DNA of 64,000 bases from Aureobasidium sp. EXF-3400. Its lineage: Eukaryota > Ascomycota > Dothideomycetes > Dothideales > Saccotheciaceae. Under the pieces are notes generated by a model. It worked only from the letters and a program-made list of their open reading frames with translations, searched no databases and was not told where the DNA came from. The DNA lies in assembly GCA_024195585.1 (NCBI GenBank), contig SWBL01000076.1:1-64000 (forward strand), read 5' to 3'. This document shows, in pieces, positions 23,906 to 36,175 of this stretch (its first letter is position 1; each line of letters begins with the position of its first letter). The translations under genes and the position numbers were made by a program.

Positions 23906-26088
23906 ATGCGGTTCCTTTCTCGCCCATCGCAGGCCGATATTATTTCTCAGAGTGTGCCTTATCAAGGCAGTCTCGATACCAAAGATGAAACGAAGCATAC
24001 CGTAGAGCATCGCGAGCGCATCGACGTGGTAGAAGACCCTACCGAGTGGAACAAGATCAGCCTGAAGGATGATGGCGATGTAGCTCAAACACTCTTCGCA
24101 ACACAGGCTCACGAGCCCATCGATCCAGTCGAGGAAGCAAGGGTCGTGAGGAAGATTGACCTCATGATCCTGCCATACCTAGCTGTCTGCTATGCCTTCT
24201 TCTACATCGACAAAACGACCCTCAGCTATGCCGCCATTTTCGGCATCCGAGAGGATCTGAAGATTCATGGCGAGCAGTACAGCTGGTTGTCATCGATCTT
24301 CTACTTCGGCTTCCTGGCCTGGGCGCTGCCAACCAACTTCTTACTGCAGCGGTTCCCAGTCGGAAAATACTTGGGCTTCAACATTTTCATGTGGGGAGCA
24401 TTGCTCATGTGTCAGGCGGCGGCAAAGAATTTCACAACTCTGGCTGTTCTGAGAGCTCTGTCTGGAGCTGCGGAGGCATGTTCGGATCCAGCATTCATGA
24501 TCATCACCTCCATGTGGTACTCAAGACGTCAGCAACCTATCAGGATGGGGTTATGGTACACCGCAAATGGATTCGGTATTGCTTTGGGTGGCCTGCTCGG
24601 CTACGGGTAAGCAATTCCAGGTCTGTGATATAGAAATGAGCTGACGTCTTCCAGTATCGGCCACATCAAAGCAGGCTTGCCTTCCTGGAAGTTCGAGTTC
24701 CTGATTATCGGCGCCCTATGTTGTGTGTGGGGCGTAGTAATGATGATCTTCCTTCCTGACAGCCCGGTTACCGCCAAAGGCCTCAACGAAAGAGAAAAGA
24801 GGATAGCAGTGGAAAGACTGAGGGACAACCAGACTGGCATAGAGAATAAGCATCTGAAGTGGTATCAGGTTCGCGAAGCATTTACTGAGTATGCATGCCA
24901 GCCAAGAAGAATTTTGAGTTGCAATGCTAACCACACTCTCAACAACAGCTACAAAACTTACCTATTCTTCTTATTAGGGGTCGTGGGGAATATTCCGTGA
25001 GTCATCTTGTTATGTCTATCGCCATGGTGGTCAGTGAAGAGTCGTGACTATAGGCGGCAGCTTGCCAGCATACTCATGGATTTGACCACTATGCGCACTG
25101 TCAATCTTCGCTCTTGTACTGACTGCTATTCAGAAACGGAGGAATATCTAATTTCGGTACAATAATCATCAAAGGATTTGGTTTCAGCACTCTGGTCACG
25201 ACCTTGATGCAGGTTCCTTACGGTAAGTACCTTCGACTTGACGGAGTTTGTTACTGACATCCCTAGGCATTTTCATCGCAATCAGTATTCTTATTTGTGT
25301 GTTCTTGAACGACAAGTTTGCATCCAAAGGTAGTCAGACAAGGTGCTACTTCATCCTCTTGTTTTTGCTACCAAACATTAGCGGAGCTTTCGGACTTGGT
25401 AAGTCTCGATTTTGGGATCAAGAATGATAGGTAGCCTAATATTTGAAAGCATTCTTAGGTGCCGATAACAAAGCTGGGAGATTGATATGTTACTATCTGA
25501 CTGGGTAAGCAGATTCAGACAATACTGGAAACAGCTGTACTTATTTCGATCCAGTCCCTACAATGCAGCTTTTGTCATGATTCTCTCTTTGACCACTGCC
25601 AATTCTGTAAGTTCGAAGGACAACATATGAAATAATCGAGACTTGGTCAATTACTGACATGAATAGGCTGGACATTCCAAGAAGGTGGTAACGAACGCCA
25701 TACTTTTCCTCGGTGTAAGTGCACTCTGCTCGAACGTCTTGTTCATACTGACCATTTCCTTTAAACAGTATTGTACAGGCAATATCGCAGGACCGTTCTT
25801 CTATAAACAATCACAAAGCCCTCGCTATGAGCTCGGCATTTGGAGCATGATTGTCAGTCACTTGAGCGAGGTTTGCGTCATCCTCTTGCTGCGTCTGCTC
25901 CTAAGCAGGGAGAATCGCCGCCGAGACAAAATCCAGAGTGCTTTGCCTGGCGGATTAGAGGGCAGAGACCTAAACGCGACCGCATTCGCGGATATGACTG
26001 ATCGGTAAGACTGCCATGATATATGCGACATCCACTGGGAAATACTGACAATCCTAGTGAAAATGAGAATTTCAGGTACATTTACTGA
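23906..26088 (+). CDS. Major facilitator permease, Dal5 (allantoate/anion:cation symporter) family
   Basis: Plasma-membrane transporter for organic anions such as allantoate, ureidosuccinate or vitamins; the substrate cannot be told from sequence. Ten exons: 23906-24606, 24655-24888, 24949-24996, 25134-25222, 25267-25398, 25450-25504, 25555-25606, 25667-25714, 25769-26004 and 26058-26088, for 541 residues. Family marks include VRKIDLMILPYLAVCYAFFY, IDKTTLSYAAIFGI, FYFGFLAWALPTNFLLQRFP, the cytosolic loop before WYQVREAF, AGRLICYYLTGPYNAAFVMI and the typical end ENENFRYIY. About twelve membrane spans are expected. The acceptor at 25449 was preferred over an in-phase one at 25459 because it keeps three residues the family usually has. 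The gene is much more intron-rich than its neighbours. Confidence 0.9.
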
Positions 26089-27770
26089 GTTGGTGATCAC
26101 GAGTGGGGGGATGCTGGCCCGCGTGGCCCAACGATATCGTCGTCCGTTTATTTGGCAACCTATATCTCACGGGACCCTTGTTTTCGCCCGAGTTAAATAC
26201 GAGTCAGGCCTGTTCATGTTTTTTGTGACGAATTTTGTACACAATGTATTCAGTTCGAGCAGAGCACTCTTTGAAATCTTGATGTGAATTGTGATACGGT
26301 TGTGTACCGTCAGATAGCCATGCGAGGAGCGTGCCAGCACAACGTGAGGTTCGAGCTGAAGTCCAAAAAAGTGGAGGTCGGCCGATGAAGGAGATCATCG
26401 CGGTTGCAAGCCACAAACATCAGCGCGCATATGATTGGCTCGGCTATCTGCAGCCTGCTGCGAATCTGGGCGACGACAACCTGACCCTTCAAGTTCCTGC
26501 CAAGAACGCGACATAATCGTGCAAACGACGAAGCGTACCAAACATCCGCAGGATTTTCAGGCCATCTCACCCGAAGCTAGACTGCTGTAGCATGTTTTCT
26601 CACAATCAGTCTGGTCGTAGTGGTGACATTGCTCGAAAATCTGCCGCTACCATCGAAGACACAGAGCACATGAACATCAATTCTACATGATCGCAGTCTC
26701 GTAAAGATGCTATTAAGAAGCATGATGGCTCGATCTTCGAGATAGCAATTAATCGGGGGTGGCTACTTTATGCATCCAGAGTGAACACTGACGTAGATCT
26801 GAAAGAAACCAGGCCATTTTTCGGGGTGCTTTAGGAGCAATTTTGGTTTCAGCACAAATCATGATACAAGTCAGCAGGATCGACTGCGACCGAGGAAATA
26901 CGTATACAAAAATACGGAGACAAGAACTTTGCAGAAGGCTATAGAGGTCCTCGAGTATGTGCTGTCTGTCAATTTTCGGAAGGGCAGTCGTGATTATCCA
27001 GCCGTGTGCCGGGCTCGCAAGAAGGTTATCTCTTTTTGGGCGAATGTGGCCGTTGAAGCCGAGAAAATGCAATCAAGTTCCTTTAGCATTTTGCATACGA
27101 GGAGTCGTATACAGTTTCGTGAAAAATTGGATGGAAGGTTCGGTGCAAGGTGAAGGATGATCATCTGCGAACGGGATTAATAAGATCAGATGTCTTTTGA
27201 TGTTGTCAGATGGGACCGGCAAGGCGGAAGCGACTGTGCAAGCCTTGGCATTTAAGAGTATCAATGAGGGATCAAGAGAGGGCGTTCGATTTTAGGTAGA
27301 GTAACAATAAAGACGGCGATTACCAGAGACGGACAGGGGGCCTCTGATTCGATGAGCTTCACATCATCAGTGTTCACTTCTTCTCTACCTTCCTCATCAT
27401 TCCTGCCATCAACTTCTTGACCACACTTCTGCCAATTTTCGTTGCAACCAAACTCTGCCCCGACGTTCTCGCCCTCGCTTGAATTTCCGCTTGCCGGTAC
27501 ATTCAAATACCCTAACTGACACGCGCGCGCAACCAGCTTCGTTCGGGCCAGTACCCGTGCTCTCCGACACGCATGTTGTCTCTCTTACTCTCTTGACATC
27601 GTTCATCCCTCTTGATCACTTCCCGTTCACCCTTACCAGTATCGTATGATACTTTCCTAACATTTGTACTCCGCCCATCGGGATAAACTCCCAATACATC
27701 TAACCTATTTCGTCCGTGGAGCAGTCCGCCAGCATCTCGACGTTCTGGCTGGCGTCGCTGGCTTCACGAC
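26089..27770. other. Long noncoding stretch upstream of SNT2
   Basis: 1.7 kb without a recognisable gene. Open frames are short (up to about 110 codons) and look random. The last 400 bp are rich in C and T and are probably the SNT2 promoter and leader. No tRNA, terminal repeat or transposase remnant could be made out by eye. Confidence 0.5.
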
Positions 27771-30700
27771 ATGGAATCTCGCGCGTCCAGCGTCATGAAT
27801 GATGCCGGCTCACGCTCACCTGTTGAGCCATCTGGCAACAACACCATCAAAGACGAGACTGTAGCAGATGATACTCCACACGAAATCATGAGTGCTTCGC
27901 AAACTCCAGCTCCTGCCACTACTGATCAGCCCACTGAGTCAAATTCACGACAATCATCATCGCGGCCAGTGGATCATGCATCAGCACAAAATTTCTCGGA
28001 TGTTGCAATGGGCGACGCGATGCCTTATGGAACACGCTCGCGCAACCGCCCTCGACCAAATTATGCAGAGGATCAAGATATGGATTTCGAAGTCCCCCCG
28101 CCACCAGCCAAGCCTGCATCTGGCAAAAACGCCACGGTCGGTGATTCGAAGCGGAATCCACAAGTAAATGCTGAGACTAGAAAGACCAATGTTGATCCTT
28201 CATTTGCTCGAGTCAATGGCATGGACTCGGACGAGAGATCACCGTCTGTTTCTGGTAAAGAAACAATTCCAGGAACCTCTTCATTCTCAACTGTCCCTCC
28301 GAAAAAGCGCAAGGCAGCCGGCGCCGCCAATACTGCCATTGTTGCATCTGGATCTGGTAACACCGCTGCAAATGCCGCTGCGCAACCCACTACAAAGCGA
28401 CCGGCAACTTCCATTCCGTTGGCAAACATGTCTCGTGAGTCTAATATGATGACTTTCGAAAAATCAAAGGCAGTCTTGAAGAAAGGTGGACTTGTAGCGG
28501 ACGATGGGACAGTATTATACGTCGATGGTAAGAATGTCTCGTTATCTTCATCTTTCTGATACGGCTGACAGTTTACCTCCAGATCACGTATATCTCGTCT
28601 GTGAACCACCTGGCGACCCTTACTACCTCTGCAGGATCATGGAGTTCTTACACACCAATTCTGACGATCCGAAATCTCCCGTAGATTCGATTCGGGTGAA
28701 TTGGTTCTATCGTCCGCGCGACGTACAACGACTCAACAACGACAGCCGTCTTGTATACGGTACCATGCACTCTGACGTTTGTCCCCTCACATCCCTACGT
28801 GGAAAATGTCAGATTCTCCATCGGTCAGAAATTGACAATCTCGATGAATATCGCAAAGGTCCGAACTGTTTCTGGTTTAGTCAAATTTTTGATCGCTTTA
28901 TTCGCCGATTTTATGAGGTTATTCCGACTTCACAAATTATCAATGTTCCGGACAAAGTCAAGCGAGCCCTGGATGAAAGATGGAAGTTCATCGCTGTAGA
29001 AACCAACAGAGTCAAAGAGCTCACAGCGGCCGTAAAGCTTTGCAAACGGTGCACTCAATACTGCGCAAGGTATGAACATCGTACATCACTACCAAAAATC
29101 ATCACTAACCTAATTTTAGCAATGATTCTGTTGATTGCGCAATATGTGGCAACTGCTACCACATGAACTGTGTCCGACCTCCTTTGCCGAAGAAACCCAC
29201 ACGCGGTTTTGCTTGGGCATGTGGTCCTTGTGGTCGCGCCGCGGAACGAAGACTCGAGGCACGCAACACTCCTCTTGGTGGCATTGACGAAGAAGAAGAA
29301 GTCATCGAAGAAGAGGAAGAAGATCCAGCATTATTAGCGAGCACTCGAGCACCGAGCCCTAGTGGTCCTGATGTAGCCACTGATCAACACCCCGGTACAC
29401 AAGCTGAGATCGCCATGGCCAAAATGTGGCCTTTCAGGTACTTGGGTATTCACTGCAGAGTTGAAGATGCGCTACAGTACGACGACCGTGCCATTTACCC
29501 GAGAGCCAGCTCACGTTTGGGACCACGTCATCAGGCGAATGTCAACGTTTGGCATGGCAGGCCTGTCGAACTAGTAAAGCCAGCTGACATCAAAAAGCGC
29601 TTCGTCAAGGGTGGAGGCCAGAAGAAGGACACCAAACTCACAAAGGAGACTCTTGCCGCCATTGAAGCGGATCGAAAAGAACGAGAGAAGCGTCCGAAAT
29701 GGGTCCAAGACGAACCTCCTGGCTATGTCCATCGAGGAGAGGATTATGACAACGACGACCCAAGGAACACAGCCAGACTTATGTTCAAGATGCCAGATGA
29801 AGACGGTGAACACGCCCCTGCCTCGAGCGAGGCGTTCATTGACAATTTCATGGACCGCGTCAAAGCTACGGCAAAATCACTCAAGGTCACGACTTGGGGC
29901 TCCAATCTCCAAGACAAAGCGCTTGAGCTGTTGATCCAGAACAAGTACAACGCAGACAAGGCGATTGAACAACTATCAAAGGTCGATCGCGTCAAAGATC
30001 TCAAGGAACCCATACTTACGCCAGACGAACTGAAGAAGTTCGAGGATGGCGTGACGAAGTACGGCTCAGAGCACAGATTGATCCGGCTCCATATGAAAAC
30101 CAATCACCCTACATCTACGATTATCCGCTTTTACTACCTTTGGAAGAAAACACCACGCGGCCGACAAATATGGGACAACTATGGTGGTCGCAAGGGACGA
30201 AAGCGCCAGAACATGGATCCCGCTGGTAAACTTCAAGCTGAGGTTGCCGATGATTTAGACGATTCTGCTTTCGACACAGACAAAGCTCGAACCCAGAAGA
30301 GAGGATTCCAATGTAAGCATTGCTCTACGCGACACTCTCGACAGTGGCGCAGAGCCCCTGGTGTTACTCCTGGCCAGACTGTACCTTCTGGTGAGGGCAA
30401 AGCAAGCAAAGACAAGAGCAATCGTCTGCTTCTGGCACTGTGCGGAAGATGTGCTGGACTTTGGAGAAGATACGCGATCGTTTGGGAAGACATTGATGAG
30501 GTTACCAAGAAGGCTGTCCAAGCTGGCGGACGCGCTTGGAAGCGCAAGCTCGACGAAGAGGTTGTACGCGAGATCTTGGCATCTAACGAGGCTGCGTCAG
30601 TGGATCCGACCATCGTCGTTCAATCAGTCGAGGGAGCGGAGCCACCAAAGAAGAAAACCAAGGTTGCTTCTGATGGCGCTGAGAAGAAGAAGGCACCGAA

Positions 30701-32495
30701 GCTTCCGACACCTCCTCCGCCGCCCATCGTGCCCGACCAGCCTAGATGGAGGGAACTACCATGTTTCGTGTGCAACGTCCTCGAATCAGCAGGCGAGCGT
30801 CCCATCGTGTGTTCACACTGCAAGCTTAGTGTACACAAGAGGTGTTATGGTCCCTCGACTCAAGTTGTGCCAACAAAATGGGTTTGCGATCAGTGCACCA
30901 ACGATAGAACACCAGCAGTGTCCACTGAGTATATGTGCACGCTGTGTCCGATTGAAGAGACGGCACATGAAATGCTTGAGGCGCCTAGAGTCACTCACAA
31001 GAAGAAGTCAGACCGGGAGCGCGAAAAGGAGAAGTTGGAGAAAGAGCTCATGGATAGTGTGCAGCTGGAGTATAACAAGAAGCAGGCCAGCCTTAACCGT
31101 CCCAGTAAGCCCAGGGAGCCATTGAAGCGCACTGATGGCAACAACTGGGTCCACGTCCAATGCGCGATTTGGACGCCTGAAATCAAATTCAGCGAGGCGA
31201 GCCTCTTGGAAAGAGCTGAAGGATTCAGTGCTATCCCATTGGAACGATACGAGGCAACATGCAAGGTTTGCAAGCGGAACGACCACGGCGCCTGCGTCTC
31301 TTGTCTACAATGTCGTGCCAACTTCCATGTTGGCTGCGCGATACAGGCCGGGTATACATTAGGTTTCGATGTGACGCCAGTGAAGGGCTCGCGCAAGGAT
31401 CAAGTCATCACAGCAACCCTTGGCGAAGAAACTGGATCCCTCACAGCCGCTATCTGGTGCAAGGAACATGCCATCAAGACTCCGGTGCATCCAATCAGTG
31501 AGGCGGCCGACGATTCAAGCAAGAATGCTTTACAAGTGTTTGTCGAAAACTACAAGCAGGCGGACCCAACACTTACTGGAACTGCTCGAAAAGCCAATTT
31601 GCTCAGTCAATCGACAAAGCTAGCCTCGCAAGCAGTTTCGGCAAATGCAGCAACGAATCGTCGTATCTCGACAGCAAGCAACATGGCACGATCGGCACGC
31701 GACTCTCCAGCAGGAGCTTCCAGGACCGAGGAGTCGGATGGTGTGAGCTCTGCTGAAGACGAGCCTTTAAAGACTTGTCTTAAGTGTCATACCGACACTA
31801 GTCCTAGATGGTGGACTGCTGAAGAGACTTTGAAGAGAGTCCAAGCTCAGACGCCCGTCACGACACGCAGTGAGGACAGTCTCAAGGGCTACAGATGCAA
31901 CAGGTGCCACTTCAAGCGGGTCAATGCCCCACAAGAAGCATCACCATCGCCATCCTCCACTCGAAAAAGAGTCTCTCTGTCACCTCCGAAACAGTTCCCC
32001 CTGCAGATAGGATGGGGTACTGGAATAGCAAACCAAGACCCGCAGCCACAGGCGCAAGCTCCAGCACATACAGCAACGCCAGTGCAAACGACAGGACCAG
32101 CTGAGGCAGTGGGTCACATGCAACCACCGGCACCTCAGACTCAGACATTCCCCGGACCATACCAGGTAGCACATGCGCAGCCAAACGGCTACACGCCAGG
32201 AAGTATGCCACCTTATGGTCATGCCACACCACCCGCCTTCCCACAGCCAAGTGGACAAGCACAGGCCCAGCGCCATCCTCTACCGATGAGCAATGGGATC
32301 CACGGAGTGCATCATCAGCATCATCCGCCAACTCTAGCGCCGATCACCAATGGGCAACAAACTCCTGGCAATAATATTGGGCATGGCACTCCACCTCCAG
32401 GGCTTGTTCGAGCAGCAACACCACGAGACGGATCAGTGGATGTGAGGACGAACGGAGCAAGTGCAAGTCCTAGTCTCAGGAATTTGTTGCATTAG
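27771..32495 (+). CDS. SNT2: Snt2/SntB chromatin reader: BAH, PHD fingers, SANT and GATA-like fingers
   Basis: Nuclear scaffold that in fungi joins a histone deacetylase and demethylase module (Snt2C, SntB) and affects stress response and secondary metabolism. Exons are 27771-28527, 28583-29069 and 29120-32495, giving 1539 residues. In order: disordered N-terminus; BAH domain from YVDDHVYLVCEPPGDPYYLC; first PHD finger split by intron 2 (CKRCTQYC, CAICGNCYHMNC, WACGPC); a short ELM2-like stretch; SANT domain at LTPDELKKFEDGVTKYGSEH; a GATA-like finger CKHCSTRHSRQWRR with CGRC; PHD finger CFVCNVLESAGERPIVC; extended PHD from CTLCPIEE to ANFHVGCAIQAGYTLGF; a second GATA-like finger (CLKCHTDTSPRWW with CNRC); and a Pro/Gln-rich tail. 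The second GATA-like finger is worth checking against other SntB proteins. Confidence 0.92.
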
Positions 32496-32842
32496 TATCG
32501 ATAGCTATTGATGAAGGGTCAGATGCGGTTTGTGAATGTGTACATTGTTGATGGACGACCAAAGTAGTCGAGAGCAAAGCTGTACTAGCAGGGTCGATGG
32601 ACTTATTAATTGAAATTCGCTACCTAATTGTTTCAAGTACCCGATGTTCTAAGCGTGATTGACCATGACCAGACTAAAAGTGTGATCAGGGCCCAAGGTG
32701 AGAGGTCCTCGGCTAAGGTAGGTTGATGCAAGAGTCACGTGGAGGGGCGGAAGATAGACGCGCGGGTAAGGCCGAACCCATGCTTTCTGTCACTTTGAAC
32801 GACAGTGCCAGTGACAGAGACATTGGCATCGCTGTCATAAGG
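32496..32842. other. Spacer between SNT2 and the HTH gene
   Basis: Holds the SNT2 3' end and the promoter of the next gene. Nothing else was recognised. Confidence 0.4.
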
Positions 32843-34673
32843 ATGGGTGCGTATTCATGGCTGCGCCTCGGCACCAGACAAGCTTGCTGATCCATTGCTA
32901 CAGGCAAAGCATATCCCGAAGAGGCACGCAGCCAAGTCAAGCAGCTGTTGCAGCAAGGCGTCGCCGAGGATGAGATAGAGAAACAGACGGGCGTGTCCGA
33001 CAGGACTATTCGCCGCTGGAAGGTAATCCACCGAGCCTCTGCATCCATACCGACATTGCCTAAGACTGAAATGTTAGCTCGAACTTGAACGCTATGGACG
33101 CATTGGCAAGCCGCCCGAGAGCCGCACTGGACGACACCGCGTCATGAACAAGGACGTTGAGCAGGCCTTGTTCGATCGCGTCGCCCAGAAGCCTGACATG
33201 TCCGTCGATGATATGCTCTGGTGGCTGTACGACACATATAAACTCGTTGTCGGAACCCGCACCATTCGCAGAGCCTTTGAGCGCCGTAACACTTCACACA
33301 AGAAGTTCCGTACCGATGCGCGCAAGCACTTCACCATTGACATGGACGTTGACATGGACTTGGACAACGATGTCAACGTACATGTCGACACTCAGCACCA
33401 TGATGATCATGGCTCCATGCAGAATGTTGTCCAGGATCCCACGCCTGCACCTGCTCCACAAGCACACATGGCAGTGTCGCAACCAGACACAACCTACCAG
33501 AGCCCGTATGCTCCGCTAATGGCCATGGCTGACGCTACCGACGACAGTGGCCAACCCCCTCCACCAGACATTAGCCCCGAGCTAGCTCGCGCTCTAGGAG
33601 GCTTGACCGAGTCTAGCACCATGCACCAAGACCTGATGCCGGACCATATGGACCCTCTGTCTGAGGATGAAGAAACTCTGCAATTGCAGCTTCAGCAAAT
33701 CATGCTGCAGAAGAAGGAGGTCGAACTCAAGCTCAAGATGCGTCGTTTGCGCCAACGCCGTGAATCGCACACTCCAAACGATGATTCTTTGTTCGACCAC
33801 CTTGACGTTGACACGACCTCAACCTCGCACATGCATCCTGACTCGACTGCAAACAATGATCCATTCGCTCCACAACCGCTTCCTTCGGCAACCTCCTCAA
33901 CGACTCCCAAGCCTCGAGATTCTCGCAGCAAGAGCAAGGTTCAGGAGGCTCGCAAACGCACCGAAGAACGTCAAGAACGCATGCTCAAGGATTTGGAACG
34001 TCGCAGTCGCCGTCGCGAGCATCTGACCGCCGAATGGGTACAGAGCCGGGACGTCTGGGCAAAGGGCCCAGAAAAACTCTTGGTACATTTGATGCATAAA
34101 CACTCGACCTATGCATACAACCAAAACTCACTCGAGACCTTCGAGGCCATATTCGCAGAACTGTATCACCTAGTTGACCACACTGAGTGGTATGCACCAG
34201 TACATGATGATCTTCTACGCGAGCGCACTCGTCGCAAGATGAGCCAGCTTCGTAGTAAGATGGTAAAGAGTGGTGAGATCATCAGTCGTGGCGAGGGTTA
34301 TGGTGGTTGGACCAAACCTGATGACCATGATGCTCTGGCCGGTGCATCTGATCTTACTGGAACGGCCCCTGACGATAATAGTCTTGATCTGTCCCAACAT
34401 CACCAAATCAATGGCTTGTCTATGGATCTGCACACCCATGATTCTAACCACGATGCCCTTATGGCACGCGACGCAATGATGCAGCACGATCATTCTATGC
34501 TCGAACACTTGCAAGGCAATACCAACGATTTGCACCACACAGATTTCGACCCTGATCAGCTAGCACGCCATCAGAACGAGCTACTGGCACAGCGCGGCAT
34601 CGCGCATCAGGAGCACATGTCCAACCAGCGTGCTATCGAGGAAACTATGGCTGCTGGACTAGCCTCAGTTTGA
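32843..34673 (+). CDS. Protein with transposase-like bipartite helix-turn-helix, no DDE domain
   Basis: Exons are 32843-32846 (ATGG only), 32904-33022 and 33078-34673, giving 572 residues. Residues 1-45 (MGKAYPEEARSQVKQLLQQG, then EKQTGVSDRTIRRWK) form a homeodomain-like helix-turn-helix as in Tc1/mariner or IS630 transposases. Residues 47-63 are a basic, Gly/Pro linker (GRIGKPPESRTGRHRV). Residues 65-117 form a second unit with SVDDMLWWLYDTYKLVVG followed by TRTIRRAFERR, like the winged second half of such paired domains. No DDE/D catalytic domain follows: instead there is an Asp/Val/His-rich stretch, a Gln-rich coil (residues 237-265), a strongly basic coil (about 322-350) and a His/Met-rich tail. 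I infer a domesticated DNA-binding protein; function unknown. Codon use looks like that of neighbouring genes. Confidence 0.7.
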
Positions 34674-35142
34674 TATGGATTCCGTCTTCATTGCTAAAAC
34701 TAGCTGTTCCGTACGAAAATGGCTGCGCTGAAATGGCTTCATTGTTACGAACACTTGCATGACTATAACGATTTCAATATTATTCGTCTGGTAGATGCTT
34801 GTCATTAGTTTTGCTTAGATCACAACTCTTCTCTCAGATATGTTTTTCTTGTCACTTCACGTGCTCGTTCATCGCGACTTCTCGAATAATTATGCTTAAT
34901 AATTGCGTCAGTCTCGAACCCTCCTTCCACTTCTTCGGGACAGCAGCTTCCGACCCTAGAACACCTTCAATTTTTGAATGCGACAACAGCATTCAAACAA
35001 CAAAGTCGTAATTTGAACATCACCACCAGGCATTCTCAAGTTCACCAGCTACCAGCCTGGTATCTTTCGACACCGGATACACCTCTGATACTAGATTCGA
35101 CCCTCAAAGTCATCAGCTCGGAACAGCGAACAACAAAACATC
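34674..35142. other. Spacer before CWC24
   Basis: 469 bp same-strand spacer, A/T-richer near 34680-34900. It should hold the CWC24 promoter. No gene was seen. Confidence 0.4.
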
Positions 35143-36175
35143 ATGGCCGACGCCACACCAGCAGCGCCCGTCGTCTTCAAAAAGCGAGCAGGACGAGCCA
35201 ACCTCAAGAAACGCGCCGCAACCCCTCCCTCAGCCTCAGACTCAGACTACAGCAGCTCAGAAGACGAGAGCGGCGCACGCGTAAAACGTCGTCGCAAAGG
35301 CGGCATTACAACCTCGACCTCCGCCATCAGCAAACCCGCACGCGATCTAGGCAAAAGCACACAATTTGCTGGCGATCGCAGTGCTACAATCACAAATCTG
35401 GACGATGCGACAAAGACGAGTAATTGGGTTCATCTTGATGAGGCTGCGAAAGCTGGACAACCACAGCAAGAGGAGAATGTAGAGAAGGATGGCACGTACA
35501 AAGGCGCAAAAGGATATGGAAACTTCATACAGAAGAATCCTGATAAGCTGGGCAAGAGTGTCGGACCAGTCAAGGCACCGACGAACATGCGTATGATCAC
35601 ACTCGTCGACTTTGCGCCTGACGTCTGCAAGGACTATAAGCAAACCGGATTCGTAAGTCTCCTTGAATCCACAAATTAGAAGTCAATAACATGTCACTAA
35701 CTTAATAAAACAGTGTGGTTTCGGCGACAGCTGTAAATTCCTCCACGCAAGAGAAGACTACAAGCAAGGCTGGCAACTCGACAAAGAATGGGAAAAAGCA
35801 GGAAAGTCAAAAGCAAAACCCACCACAGTCGCCTCTGCAAACCGATCAGCTACAGACCAAGCCGAAGACTCTGATGACGACGAAGAAGCAAAAGAGTTGG
35901 AAAAGATTCCTTTTGCGTGTATCATCTGCAAGGAACCCTACAAGAGCCCTGTGGTTACAAAATGCGGTCATTACTTCTGCGAGGCTTGTGCGTTGAAGAG
36001 ACACAAGAGTAAAGGTGGCAAGCAGTGTGCAAACTGCGGTGCTGATACCGGTGGTACATTCAACGTGGCCAAGAACTTGAGGAAGTTGTTGGATAAGAAG
36101 CGGGAGAGGATTCGCAAGAGGAAGGAGAAGGCGAGGGAGAACGGAGAGGAAGTGAGCAGTGATGAGGAAAAGTGA
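35143..36175 (+). CDS. CWC24: Pre-mRNA splicing factor Cwc24 (CCCH zinc finger plus RING)
   Basis: Spliceosome-associated factor that acts near the first catalytic step (RNF113 in animals). Exons are 35143-35652 and 35714-36175, giving 323 residues. The N-terminus has a polyserine/acidic patch and a basic KRRRK. The conserved fungal block NMRMITLVDFAPDVCKDYKQ leads into the CCCH finger, whose cysteines are split by the intron ([20 protein letters not shown]). The RING finger follows: CIICKEPYKSPVVTKCGHYF, CEACALKRH, CANC. The end is a basic helix, KKRERIRKRKEKARENG, and an acidic tail. Length and order match the family. Confidence 0.94.

Noticed and set aside
26340..26370. B-box-like ggttcgagctgaagtcc considered as part of a tRNA gene
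   Set aside because: No A box, acceptor stem or anticodon arm could be fitted around it.
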